NCBI GenBank assembly: GCA_017410375.1
Contig: JAFQQW010000013.1
Coordinates: forward strand, 39,230 to 103,229
Length of the DNA: 64,000 bases
DNA from: Clostridia bacterium
GTDB taxonomy: Bacteria; Bacillota; Clostridia; RGIG6154
Direction of reading: 5' to 3'
Every line of letters begins with the position of its first letter. Position 1 is the stretch's first letter. Both the position numbers and the translations under genes were made by a program. Under the pieces are notes generated by a model that was not told where the DNA came from, did no database searches, and saw only the letters and a list, made by a program, of their open reading frames with translations. Shown in pieces: positions 18,158-26,742 of the stretch.

Positions 18158-19480
18158 TTACTTCTTCTCATTCTTTTCGCGGACAATGAAGCGCAGAGGC
18201 GTTCCCTCTAAGCCAAAGGTGTCACGCACCTGATTTTCAATATAACGCACATAGGAAAAATGTGCCAGCTCGCTGTCGTTTACAAACAGAATAAAGGTAG
18301 GCGGCTGAATAGCTGCCTGGGTCATATAATAAATCTTTAAACGTCTGCCCTTGTCGGACGGAGGCTGTACCCGAAGCACCGCTTCGTTTAAAACATCGTT
18401 CAAAACACCGGTTGCCACGCGCATTCTGTTCTGCTCATATACATAGGCAATCTGCTCAAAAAGCTGCGGCAAACGAAGACCGGTTTTAGCCGAAATAAAG
18501 ATAATGGGTGCATACATCATAAAGTTTAAGCCTTCCTTTACGGTCAGCTTATACTGTGCCATGGTGTTGGTTTCTTTTTCAGGCAGATCCCATTTGTTTA
18601 CCGCAACCACAATGGCTTTGCCCTGGTCATGGGCATAGCCTGCAATTTTGGTATCCTGCTCGGTTACCCCTTCCATGGCATCAATCATCAGCACAACCAC
18701 ATCCGAACGGTCAACCGCCATTAAGCTACGGACAACCGAATAATGTTCAATATTTTCGTTGATTTTGCCTTTTTTACGCAAACCTGCGGTGTCGGTAAAC
18801 ATATATTTTTGACCGTTCACCGTGGTTAAAACGTCCACCGCATCACGGGTTGTACCGGGAATGTCACTTACAATCACACGGTTCTCCCCTAAGATTTTAT
18901 TAATCAGAGAGGATTTGCCGGCATTTGGCTTACCCACAACCGCAACCTTGATGGTATCGGTATCCTCTTCCTTGTCATAGTCTTCCGGGAAATGGGAAAC
19001 AATTTCGTCCAGCATATCCCCAAGCCCTAAGCCGTTCACCGCAGAGATTGCCATGGGGTCTCCGATGCCTAAGTTATAGAATTCATAAAGTTCCATGGGT
19101 GCAGGACCTGCATGGTCTGCTTTATTGCACACAAGCACAATGGGCTTACCGCTTTTCTGAAGCATTGCCGCCACATCGTGGTCGGATGAAGTAAGACCCG
19201 TTTTGATATCCACCACAAACACAATAACGTCTGCGGTTTCAATAGCAATTTCTGCCTGACGCTTCATCTGCTGTAAGATAGTATCATCACTTTTAGGCTC
19301 AATACCGCCTGTATCAATCATCATAAAGGAATGGGTCAGCCATTCGCAGGGCGCGTAAATACGGTCGCGGGTAACACCGGGCGTATCCTCCACAATGGAG
19401 ATACGGCTTCCCGCAAGCTTATTAAAAAGTGCCGATTTACCTACGTTCGGTCTCCCAACTATCGCAACTATCGGTTTCAT
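18158..19480 (-). CDS. der: ribosome biogenesis GTPase Der (EngA)
   Basis: Double-GTPase factor for 50S assembly, 440 residues. The first G domain has GRPNVGKS, DTPGV and NKAD; the second has GKPNAGKS, DTAGLRKKG and NKWDL; the C-terminal KH-like domain ends with a basic tail. GGAGG precedes ATG 19480. The first 44 bases overlap the 3' end of the DUF512 gene in another frame. Confidence 0.97.
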   Translation of the reverse strand: MKPIVAIVGRPNVGKSALFNKLAGSRISIVEDTPGVTRDRIYAPCEWLTHSFMMIDTGGIEPKSDDTILQQMKRQAEIAIETADVIVFVVDIKTGLTSSDHDVAAMLQKSGKPIVLVCNKADHAGPAPMELYEFYNLGIGDPMAISAVNGLGLGDMLDEIVSHFPEDYDKEEDTDTIKVAVVGKPNAGKSSLINKILGENRVIVSDIPGTTRDAVDVLTTVNGQKYMFTDTAGLRKKGKINENIEHYSVVRSLMAVDRSDVVVLMIDAMEGVTEQDTKIAGYAHDQGKAIVVAVNKWDLPEKETNTMAQYKLTVKEGLNFMMYAPIIFISAKTGLRLPQLFEQIAYVYEQNRMRVATGVLNDVLNEAVLRVQPPSDKGRRLKIYYMTQAAIQPPTFILFVNDSELAHFSYVRYIENQVRDTFGLEGTPLRFIVREKNEKK

Positions 19481-20801
19481 AATATCCTCCGTTTCTGCTG
19501 TTTCTTGTTTCGTCTCCGTCTACCCCTGCTATTTTTTCAGCCAGGTCATACCCGTTATACGAAACCAGTACCTTGCAATTTAATTTCTGTTCCACCTCGG
19601 GAACGGTTACATCATCTAAAAATACATCTGTGTCGGCTCGAAGCATGTTGCTTGGAATAATCAATGCTTCGCCCAAGTCCTTGCCTTTTAAAGCATTAAT
19701 CAAATCATTTCCCGTAATCAAGCCCGAAACGGTAACCGTTTCGCCGAAAAATTCGTTTTTAATAGCGTATACGGTGCAGTTGTTATCGGGAAGCCTGTCA
19801 ATCAGCTTTCGCAGGAAATTTCCGCAAAGCTTTCCGGTTGCAACCGTTACTTTTTTGCGTGTACCCCTTTCAATGCTTTGCAATGCATCTGAAAATTCAT
19901 CTTCTGTGACCCGAATCATGCCTACCCCGTTTTCCAGCTGCGGAAAATCCTCGTACGCATCATATTCAGGAAGCTCTACGCCTGCATTTAAGTAAAATTC
20001 ATCCGATAGGTAGACAGTACGTCTGCCGTATTTTTTTAAGAATTTTTCCTGCCATGCAGAGACCTGTGCAATAACAGCTTTGCATTCTTCTCCATCAAAA
20101 AGCTCAATGGGATACAAATTTTCTCTGTACTTGGTTGCACCAAAGGGCACCACCGAAATGCTGAACACCGCAGGAATCAGTTCTTCTAAATCCGTTAAAG
20201 TTTTATCTAAGTATGCACCGTCATTGATATCTTTACACAAAACCACCTGACAATTCATTACAATGCCCGACTCTTTAAAAAGACGCATCCGCGGAAGTAA
20301 ATTGTCCGCTTTTTTGTTGCCCAACATAAACTTGCGTTTTTCAGGGTCTGTAACCTGTACCGAAATGTTAATAGGCGACATGCGCATAGATGCAATATTT
20401 GCAATCTCCTTATCCGAAAGATTGGTTAAGGTTACATAATTGCCCTGCAAAAAGGAAAGGCGTGAATCATCATCTTTAAAATACAGCGATTTGCGCATGC
20501 CCTTGGGCATCTGATCAATAAAACAGAAAATACACTTGTTGGCACAGCTTTTCGCTTTGGTCATGAGCGGAAACTCAAAAGTTATTCCCAAATCCTCGCC
20601 ATATTCGTTGTATATTTCAAGCACTTCAATCGAACCGTCCGCTTTTTGGATTTCCAGCTCAAAGCTTTCATCTGCAGTCAGATATTTAAAGCGCAATATA
20701 TCGTTTATTTCCTCGCCGTTGACCGAAACCAGATAATCGCCCGGAACAATGCCGCCCTCTTGCGCGATACTGCCTTCTTCAACCTGCACAATTTTTGTCA
20801 T
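19437..20801 (-). CDS. DUF512 family radical SAM-like protein with N-terminal PDZ domain
   Basis: A 454-residue protein of a family common in Clostridia, located next to Der. The N-terminal PDZ-like domain (GSIAQEGGIVPGDYLVSVNG) is followed by a radical-SAM-type cysteine motif (CANKCIFCFIDQMPKGMR: Cys-x3-Cys-x2-Cys) and the DUF512 region. A role in ribosome or cofactor biology is guessed from linkage to Der only. I choose Met 20801, which follows TTTGGAGG; the frame opens at 20819 without a signal. The last 15 codons lie in der, and the C-terminal tail (about the last 24 residues) reads as an unconserved extension. Confidence 0.88.
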   Translation of the reverse strand: MTKIVQVEEGSIAQEGGIVPGDYLVSVNGEEINDILRFKYLTADESFELEIQKADGSIEVLEIYNEYGEDLGITFEFPLMTKAKSCANKCIFCFIDQMPKGMRKSLYFKDDDSRLSFLQGNYVTLTNLSDKEIANIASMRMSPINISVQVTDPEKRKFMLGNKKADNLLPRMRLFKESGIVMNCQVVLCKDINDGAYLDKTLTDLEELIPAVFSISVVPFGATKYRENLYPIELFDGEECKAVIAQVSAWQEKFLKKYGRRTVYLSDEFYLNAGVELPEYDAYEDFPQLENGVGMIRVTEDEFSDALQSIERGTRKKVTVATGKLCGNFLRKLIDRLPDNNCTVYAIKNEFFGETVTVSGLITGNDLINALKGKDLGEALIIPSNMLRADTDVFLDDVTVPEVEQKLNCKVLVSYNGYDLAEKIAGVDGDETRNSRNGGYYETDSCDSWETERR

Positions 20802-20889
20802 ACAGCCTCCAAAGTACATAAAATCTCAAACTACTCTTAACTTATATTATCGCATAAAAACTAAAAAATGTCAATAAAAAACAAGAAAT

Positions 20890-20915
20890 AGGCGGACAAA
20901 AGTCACTGTCCGCCT
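20890..20915 (-). terminator. hairpin after the AllA-like gene
   Basis: The perfect 9-base stem AGGCGGACA/TGTCCGCCT has an 8-base loop. The T-rich tail on the minus strand is imperfect (ATTTCTTGTTTTT). Confidence 0.6.
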
Positions 20916-20934
20916 GTTTTAATCTTTATTCTTT

Positions 20935-21426
20935 TTATTTTACGATTTCAAACTGCTCTTCCGGCTTTAAATCTACTACGGTGCAGTCGTTTGCATATGT
21001 GCATTCCGGCAGAATAATCATGGCAGTAAGACTGTCGCTGTTTACCGGAAGCGGTGCTAAATGCCAGATGGCAGAGTTAATCTTAATAAGTGTGTTTTTC
21101 GGCACAACAAACGCCTGCACATGGTCTGTAACCACTGCTCCGCCCGACGCAGGCGCACAATGGACAATCATGTCGTCATTCAAGGGCAAAATCATTTCCC
21201 AGGTGGTAGTGTGATACTCCTGCTGTGTGATAATCATTCTGTCCGGTTTTTGCACCACAATAGGCGAATACCCCACTCTGTGGTTGCTGTCGGCTACAAT
21301 TCTGTCCGGAAAAAATTTATGGATTTCGCCGCAAAGCGGATAGCCGTCCGGCTTATCCATGGCATAAAACTGCCCGAAAGGCGCAAACGCCTCTTTGGTA
21401 ATCGGTTGTGCTTTTATAATTTTCAT
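20935..21426 (-). CDS. ureidoglycolate lyase (AllA)-like cupin protein
   Basis: A 163-residue protein resembling the AllA/ureidoglycolate hydrolase fold, a double-stranded beta-helix: ITKEAFAPFGQF at the N-terminus, a central strand with TWEMILPLNDD, and NSAIWHLAPLPV near the C-terminus, as in AllA's WHxPL motif. No allantoin pathway gene is nearby, so the native substrate may differ. It is 45 bases downstream of the aldo/keto reductase gene and has its own GGAG. Confidence 0.6.
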   Translation of the reverse strand: MKIIKAQPITKEAFAPFGQFYAMDKPDGYPLCGEIHKFFPDRIVADSNHRVGYSPIVVQKPDRMIITQQEYHTTTWEMILPLNDDMIVHCAPASGGAVVTDHVQAFVVPKNTLIKINSAIWHLAPLPVNSDSLTAMIILPECTYANDCTVVDLKPEEQFEIVK

Positions 21427-21471
21427 CTTCTCTTCTCCTTTTCATTTTTATATACACTTTATTTTACATTT

Positions 21472-22386
21472 TCAAGGAAGCATATGACCTGCCGCGCGGT
21501 AAATTTCATACCATTCGGAGCGCGAAAGCTTCACGTCCGATGCTTTACAGATTTCCGTAAGATGCTCAGGGTTCATGGTGCCAGCAATCAACTGAATGTT
21601 CGCCGGATGTCGTAAAATCCATGTCGCCGCAACGCCCGTTTTGGGAAGACCGTATTTTTCACCGATTTCAGCAAGCTTTGCATTCAGTTCCGGGAAATCA
21701 TCGTTGTCAACAAAATTGCCTTTGAAAAAGCCGTACTGGAAAGGCGACCACGCCTGAATGGTTATGTTTTTTATTCGGCTGTATTCCAGCAAAGCTCCGT
21801 CATGCATAACCGACTCGGCATTTTTCATGTTCACATTCATGCCGGATGTCACTAAACCCGCTTCGGTCACCGAAAACTGAAGCTGATTGATAATTAGCGG
21901 TTGTTTCACCGCAGTTTTCAAAAGCTCGATTTGCATCAAATTATGATTGGATACGCCAAAATGCTTAACCTTTCCTGCATTTTGTAGCGCATCAAAGGCT
22001 TCAGCCACCTCTTCAGGCTCCATAAGCGTATCAGGACGATGAAGAAGCAATGCGTCAACATAGTCTACGCCAAGACGGGATAAGCTTCCGTCCACCGCTT
22101 CTAAAATATGCTCTTTTGAAAAGTCATACTGTCCGGGACGGATGGCACATTTGGTCTGAATTTTCATTTTGTCCCTCTGTCCTTTATGCCGTTTCAGATA
22201 CTCGCCAAAAACCGTTTCCGCCTGACCTTTGCCGTAAATATCCGCATGATCAAAAAAGTTAATGCCCTGCTCCAAAGCCGTATCCATAATGGCATCCACT
22301 CTTTTTTCGTCCAGTCCGCCCATGCGCATGCACCCGAGCGAAACCGCCGATGCCTGAAAGGCATTTCCGATTTTTATTGTTTTCAT
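21472..22386 (-). CDS. aldo/keto reductase
   Basis: NAD(P)H-dependent oxidoreductase of 304 residues with the AKR tetrad visible: Asp and Tyr in FFDHADIYGKGQAE, Lys in IQTKCAI, His in DALLLHRPD. The FGVSNHN motif and the C-terminal AATWILRHPANIQLIAGT cofactor site resemble the YdhF group. The likely substrate is a carbonyl or sugar aldehyde. The gene is followed by the AllA-like gene and preceded by the repeat-rich gap. Confidence 0.9.
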   Translation of the reverse strand: MKTIKIGNAFQASAVSLGCMRMGGLDEKRVDAIMDTALEQGINFFDHADIYGKGQAETVFGEYLKRHKGQRDKMKIQTKCAIRPGQYDFSKEHILEAVDGSLSRLGVDYVDALLLHRPDTLMEPEEVAEAFDALQNAGKVKHFGVSNHNLMQIELLKTAVKQPLIINQLQFSVTEAGLVTSGMNVNMKNAESVMHDGALLEYSRIKNITIQAWSPFQYGFFKGNFVDNDDFPELNAKLAEIGEKYGLPKTGVAATWILRHPANIQLIAGTMNPEHLTEICKASDVKLSRSEWYEIYRAAGHMLP

Positions 22387-22444
22387 TTTCCCTCTCCTTT
22401 TTTTCTATCTTTGTTTTAGTCAATACGCAACACCTTACTGTAAA

Positions 22445-22467
22445 GACTGTATAATTTAAATGCCAAT
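22445..22467. repeat. left copy of a 23-base direct repeat flanking the nuclease gene
   Basis: Contains TATAATTTAAATGCCAAT. A copy with two mismatches lies at 24921-24943 in the same orientation, on the other side of the nuclease gene. It also resembles the ATAAGGTTTAGATGCAA repeat. Confidence 0.7.
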
Positions 22468-22479
22468 ATTTTTAGCATT

Positions 22480-22513
22480 GCGAGTCATAAGGTTTAGATG
22501 CAACTTGTTTTAG
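22480..22513. repeat. interspersed repeat, copy 1 (ATAAGGTTTAGATGCAA family)
   Basis: A 34-base segment matches 22705-22738 with three mismatches as a direct repeat. The two copies bracket the mini-hairpin array. Confidence 0.8.
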
Positions 22514-22706
22514 CTAAATTTTGCAACAAGTTGCAAAGCTAAATTATTTCATCTTACTCCATAGCTAAATTACTCCTTTGGAGTAGCTAAATTAAATTCG
22601 CTTTAAGCGTGCGAAGCACATTTAGCTGCCATAGGCAATTTAGCTGAACTTGTTCAATTTAGCTCGCGATAGCGAATTTAGCTGCGTTGCTATGCAACGC
22701 AATTGC
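22510..22706. repeat. array of mini-hairpins joined by AGCTAAATT/AATTTAGCT
   Basis: Eight copies of a 9-base word occur here: four as AGCTAAATT, then four as (A)ATTTAGCT, giving a large inverted layout. Between and after them are short perfect palindromes with different sequences: TTTGCAAC-AA-GTTGCAAA, TACTCC-TTT-GGAGTA, TGCC-ATA-GGCA, GAAC-TT-GTTC, CGC-GATA-GCG and GCGTTGC-TAT-GCAACGC. The joining word is constant and the hairpins vary. No coding frame is supported in 22387-22809. Function is unknown. Confidence 0.85.
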
Positions 22707-22738
22707 GACACATAAGGTTTAGATGCAACTTATTTTAG
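22702..22738. repeat. interspersed repeat, copy 2
   Basis: Carries ATAAGGTTTAGATGCAA. Bases 22702-22728 are identical over 27 bases to 40794-40820, 18 kb away in the same orientation. Confidence 0.85.
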
Positions 22739-22809
22739 CGAATTTAGTTGCGGTCGCAGGTCGCATATGGTCAATTCAAGTTGTTCAAAACAAAATCACT
22801 TATTCTGAA

Positions 22810-24855
22810 CTATAACTTTTTCTTTGACATATCATCACGGATAATTAAGTATGCTGTCAATCTCAATATAAAATCCTGAACCTCTTCGTCCGAACAATAT
22901 AGCAATCTGTCCCTCTTAAACACTCCAAGTTGCACTATATTATTTTCTATCAATTCACCGCATACAGAATCGACATAATCAATGGTATCCTGTGTTTTCT
23001 TTTGAGAGCGAACACCATTGTGAAAAATTCTGATATGTTCAGTTTCTTCTTTTATACAAACATCAAGCCTCATCTCTAACCTTGCAATGGGAAGATTCGC
23101 CCTGTTAATTCCACAGATTAATGATGTATAACCACCACTTTTTTCACTTTTTGCCCATGTACCTAATACTGCATAATAGACAAGAAGTTCTTTTCCCTCT
23201 GTATCTTCAACAAGGAACTGTCTATATGTTCCTGGAAAGCTACCACCGGATGCATTCGTTACTTTAGTATCCACAAGACCATTATCTCGTTTTATCTTTA
23301 TACCATATCCACTTATATTTTCAACTTTATTTTCCGTATCAAAAAAAGTCCAAAGTAAATTAAGTATATGCGGTGCGACATCATTTTTTGTATTTACACC
23401 TAAATACATTCCATCATTTCTGTATTGCTCAATTAATTTTTTCGAATTAATTTCTTTTATACTTGGTCGTTTCAGCTCGATTACACTAAAATTAGCAACA
23501 GGAAGCTCTCCATCTAACATTACCTTAAACTCAGGTATAGATAGAATTGCATCATATTTTCCTTCATTATTTCTTTGAAACACAAATGAATCTTTTCCGT
23601 TAGTAACACATAAGAATTTACTTTTCATTATGTTGTTGTATCCAAACAGTTGTCTGACAGGCTCTCCTTCTATAGTAATTTGCGGAGCCTTACATTCGAT
23701 AATGAGTAATGTGTCATTGCCATTTCTTACTGTAATATCAGCTCTTATGGTTGCGTTTTTTTCATAATGAGCCATCGAGTCCTCACTAGCAATATTTTTT
23801 TCTGGAATATGACACACATCTAACAAATATCGCAAAACTTGCTGTCTTATTGTTTCTTCAGGTGTAACGGGTATCCCCTTTTTTCTTATCGGATCATAAT
23901 ATTTTTTTCCGCCACTATACTTTACAACTTCAGGTAATGGCATAGTAGTAAATCCTAAATCAATTTTATGTTTCACGAATTTGTTTCCAGCTACCTCATC
24001 TCCGTTTATAATCAATGGTGCGGACTGCATTAAATAATCATAATCATACATCCAGTCTTCGAGAAAATGTCTATCCTTTATCAATTCCAATATGTTTTTC
24101 ATTTCCATATGATAGCCGTCTATGAAATAACAAATAGCTAGTTTTGATAAATAAAAATCATCTTCTTTTATACTCTCAAATACTCTTAAATACAAATGCA
24201 CTGCCTCTTTTGTCTTATAGCTGTCCATATAAGAATCTGCAAGCATAAGAATTGTATCAATATTATTTGGATTTTTCTTGTATTCTTTTTCCCATATTGC
24301 AAGTGCTCTTTTATGCTGAAAATTCTCATCAAAAGATGTTGATACTTCTTGCAATTCTTCAAAAGTCTTCGCGTTTGCAAGTTTTTTATCTAACGCAGAT
24401 GCGTCAAAGCTTACACAGTTTTCCTCACTACATATCTCTCTAATATAGTTATACACATCGTTGCTGGCATCAAAGGTGTAATCCTTTAAACTATAAAACC
24501 TATTTCTTTTATTCTTTGGAACAATATAAGCATCAGTAGCATCGCATATTATTTGCTTCCTACAATTAAGCCAATCATAGTTAACATGTTTTCTTAGCAC
24601 CTCAGCATTTTTCATACATCCCACAACAACACATTTGTCTTTTGTTGTTTCTTGACAAATTAACACTGTTACATCCTTAATTACTGTAATCAAAGGAGAT
24701 ACATCAAAATAATCTTCAAGACAAATATCCGAATTATCATTAGTTATATGTGTAGCATCAAAGTATGCTTTTCCGTCCATATCACAAATAAAGTTTTCTA
24801 TATCTTCATTTGCTTGTAAATCCTTTATAACGAAAACACTATTCATATTCTTCAT
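22810..24855 (-). CDS. restriction-type (HsdR N-terminal-like) PD-(D/E)xK nuclease protein with TPR region
   Basis: A 681-residue protein, visibly AT-richer than its neighbours. Residues about 1-125 form a domain with CVVVGCMKNAEVLR and DAYIVPKNKRNRF, resembling a domain found at the N-terminus of some HNH-type restriction proteins. Residues about 155-275 are helical and TPR-like. Residues 325-450 match the HsdR N-terminal nuclease core (HSDR_N_2): TPEETIRQQVLRYLL, RADITV (Asp373) and IIECK (Glu387, Lys389). No helicase motor follows; the rest (450-681) is not recognised. No methylase or specificity subunit is adjacent. The start has AAGGTGG. Direct repeats flank the gene. I infer a stand-alone defence nuclease. 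Confidence 0.65.
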   Translation of the reverse strand: MKNMNSVFVIKDLQANEDIENFICDMDGKAYFDATHITNDNSDICLEDYFDVSPLITVIKDVTVLICQETTKDKCVVVGCMKNAEVLRKHVNYDWLNCRKQIICDATDAYIVPKNKRNRFYSLKDYTFDASNDVYNYIREICSEENCVSFDASALDKKLANAKTFEELQEVSTSFDENFQHKRALAIWEKEYKKNPNNIDTILMLADSYMDSYKTKEAVHLYLRVFESIKEDDFYLSKLAICYFIDGYHMEMKNILELIKDRHFLEDWMYDYDYLMQSAPLIINGDEVAGNKFVKHKIDLGFTTMPLPEVVKYSGGKKYYDPIRKKGIPVTPEETIRQQVLRYLLDVCHIPEKNIASEDSMAHYEKNATIRADITVRNGNDTLLIIECKAPQITIEGEPVRQLFGYNNIMKSKFLCVTNGKDSFVFQRNNEGKYDAILSIPEFKVMLDGELPVANFSVIELKRPSIKEINSKKLIEQYRNDGMYLGVNTKNDVAPHILNLLWTFFDTENKVENISGYGIKIKRDNGLVDTKVTNASGGSFPGTYRQFLVEDTEGKELLVYYAVLGTWAKSEKSGGYTSLICGINRANLPIARLEMRLDVCIKEETEHIRIFHNGVRSQKKTQDTIDYVDSVCGELIENNIVQLGVFKRDRLLYCSDEEVQDFILRLTAYLIIRDDMSKKKL

Positions 24856-24920
24856 TCGTCCACCTTCTTTCTCAAAGTAACATTTGATTATTTTTTATCC
24901 ATCTAATAATTCCTGCTCAA

Positions 24921-24943
24921 GACCGTATAATTTAGATGCCAAT
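24921..24943. repeat. right copy of the direct repeat flanking the nuclease gene
   Basis: Contains TATAATTTAGATGCCAAT and matches 22445-22467 at 21 of 23 positions in direct orientation. It lies in the 161-base gap between the nuclease and GDPD-like genes, which holds nothing else I can name. Confidence 0.7.
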
Positions 24944-25016
24944 GTTTCTTAGTGATAGTTCATGTCAAGACAGAATCAAAAAATATCATACAACCAGTCA
25001 ACATGTTACACAATAA

Positions 25017-26162
25017 TCAATAATTCAATCCCATCGAGCAATGGAAATCTTCTGTAAATTCATTTACACCCCAGGAGATAAGGCGTTCATATTCGTCGTA
25101 ATCACGTCGCCCTATCGCCCAAGCAGAAGCAAAAAAGCCTGCGTCTTTGATTTTTGTTGCGATTTCCTGTGTATACTCACCAAACTTATATTCAATGCCC
25201 ACACGACACAAATCAGTATTTATATTAAGATTTTTCATTAAATCAATTTTTGAATCATCCCATTTACCCACATCATAGGTGTATCCGTCAATTTCTGTTC
25301 CAAACACACTATAAGCAGTTTCAAGAATATCTATACCGAAGCTTTTGATATGAAAGCTCTTCAATAGTCCACGTTTTTCAAGCATATCCCTGACCTCATT
25401 CCACTGCTCTGCTGTAAGTCCCGGATGTGTACTGAACATTGGCTTCATACCTGTTCTTACACATAGATCAAAGAATTCTGAAAGCAGTGGCATTTTTGCA
25501 CCTTTGAATATTTCATTTTTGTATGAGCCATATTCCCAATTTGAAAGCTCCTCATAGGTTTTATCCCATACGTATATTTGGTCAGTTGGAGGATTACCTT
25601 CTGAATCCCTTGCAGTTTTATTAATGGTATCATCGTGTATACAAACCAAAACACCGTCAAGAGTAACCTTTGGCACTACAATGCAGGTTTGAAAGTGGCA
25701 CTCTGCTGCAAGCTCAAATGCAGGGAGTGTGTTATTGGGGCAAAGTCCATAGAAGCCAAGATGTGCATTGTGTCTTATTCCGCATACCCAGTCCTTTGAG
25801 TCCACATCATTTGTTGTTATAAAATCTTTCATATATAATACTGTTCCTTCAGGAATCTGAATGTTAACAGTAAGCTTCATATTTCTTAAGAAAATCGGCG
25901 GTACACGCCATAACTGACGGGTAAATTCTGATTTTTTACCGATCCTGTATAAATGCGATTCATAAAATGGGGTATCCTGTCCATCTGCTGTCAGAGCAAA
26001 CTGGATTTTGGGTGCAATTTCCCCGGTATATGAGCATGTAGCATTATACACAAGACATCCTGTTGTTTGTTCAAATTTGTGAGTAAGAGAAAAGTTTTTT
26101 TCAATTTTTAAAGTATCGTTCAAAAAATTCCCAAAGGATAACATATCGTTAAAGCAAATCAT
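25017..26162 (-). CDS. glycerophosphodiester phosphodiesterase-like protein with altered active site
   Basis: A 381-residue cytoplasmic protein. The N-terminal 125 residues form a beta-rich domain that I do not recognise. The C-terminal part follows the GDPD TIM barrel: HNAHLGFYGLCPNNTLPAFELA aligns with the usual HRG...PENT, and VTLDGVLVCIHDDTI aligns with the TkDg..V..HD strand. The usual ExD metal ligands appear replaced (CIVVPK), and HRG is HNA, so phosphodiesterase activity is doubtful or the chemistry is changed. It is followed 54 bases later by no co-oriented partner (the nuclease gene is separate). Confidence 0.65.
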   Translation of the reverse strand: MICFNDMLSFGNFLNDTLKIEKNFSLTHKFEQTTGCLVYNATCSYTGEIAPKIQFALTADGQDTPFYESHLYRIGKKSEFTRQLWRVPPIFLRNMKLTVNIQIPEGTVLYMKDFITTNDVDSKDWVCGIRHNAHLGFYGLCPNNTLPAFELAAECHFQTCIVVPKVTLDGVLVCIHDDTINKTARDSEGNPPTDQIYVWDKTYEELSNWEYGSYKNEIFKGAKMPLLSEFFDLCVRTGMKPMFSTHPGLTAEQWNEVRDMLEKRGLLKSFHIKSFGIDILETAYSVFGTEIDGYTYDVGKWDDSKIDLMKNLNINTDLCRVGIEYKFGEYTQEIATKIKDAGFFASAWAIGRRDYDEYERLISWGVNEFTEDFHCSMGLNY

Positions 26163-26244
26163 ATTTACATCTCCTTTATTAATTTATACAATTATACCCT
26201 TATAGTTCGTGTAAAGTTAAGCAAAAAAATAGATAAATTGAAAT

Positions 26245-26658
26245 TTAAAGAACCATTACTATAGTTCCAATTCCAATAAGGATGCAACCTATCAACGATT
26301 TCATTGTAAATTGCTCATGCAAGAAAACAAAAGCTAAAACCAAAGTAATTACAACACTCAGTTTATCAACAGGAACAACCTTGGATGCTTCACCCATTTG
26401 CAGTGCTTTATAATAGCATAGCCATGAGGCACCCGTTGCCAATCCTGACAGAATAAGAAACCACCAACTCTTTTTGCCTATATCCATTATTCCGCCCTGT
26501 GCATTTGTGAGAAACACCATTCCCCAAGACATAATTACAACAACAACTGTTCTTATTGCAGTTGCCAAATTTGAATTAACGCCTTCTATACCGATTTTAG
26601 CCAGTATCGAAGTGAGTGCTGCAAATATTGCAGACAGCAAAGCGAATACAAACCACAT
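26245..26658 (-). CDS. half-size EamA/DMT-family transporter
   Basis: A 137-residue, four- to five-helix protein corresponding to a single EamA repeat, the form that works as a dimer. It starts MWFVFALLSAIFAALTSILAKIG and ends with the typical HEQFTMKSLIGCILIGIGTI block. The frame extends to 26700, but ATG 26658 has GAGAAGAGG upstream and matches the family. Substrate unknown; family members export metabolites. Confidence 0.8.
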   Translation of the reverse strand: MWFVFALLSAIFAALTSILAKIGIEGVNSNLATAIRTVVVVIMSWGMVFLTNAQGGIMDIGKKSWWFLILSGLATGASWLCYYKALQMGEASKVVPVDKLSVVITLVLAFVFLHEQFTMKSLIGCILIGIGTIVMVL

Positions 26659-26742
26659 AACGATTACCTCTTCTCTTTTTTCATTTCTTTCATTATCCAT
26701 TGATTCTAACCATTTGTATGCTCATGTTATTAAAGCCAAAAA

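Noticed and set aside
22510..22706. A CRISPR array
   Set aside because: The repeated word is only 9 bases, flips orientation halfway, and the parts between are palindromes of 9-18 bases; no cas gene is near.
22810..24855. A complete type I restriction system
   Set aside because: There is no helicase region in the protein and no hsdM or hsdS gene adjacent.
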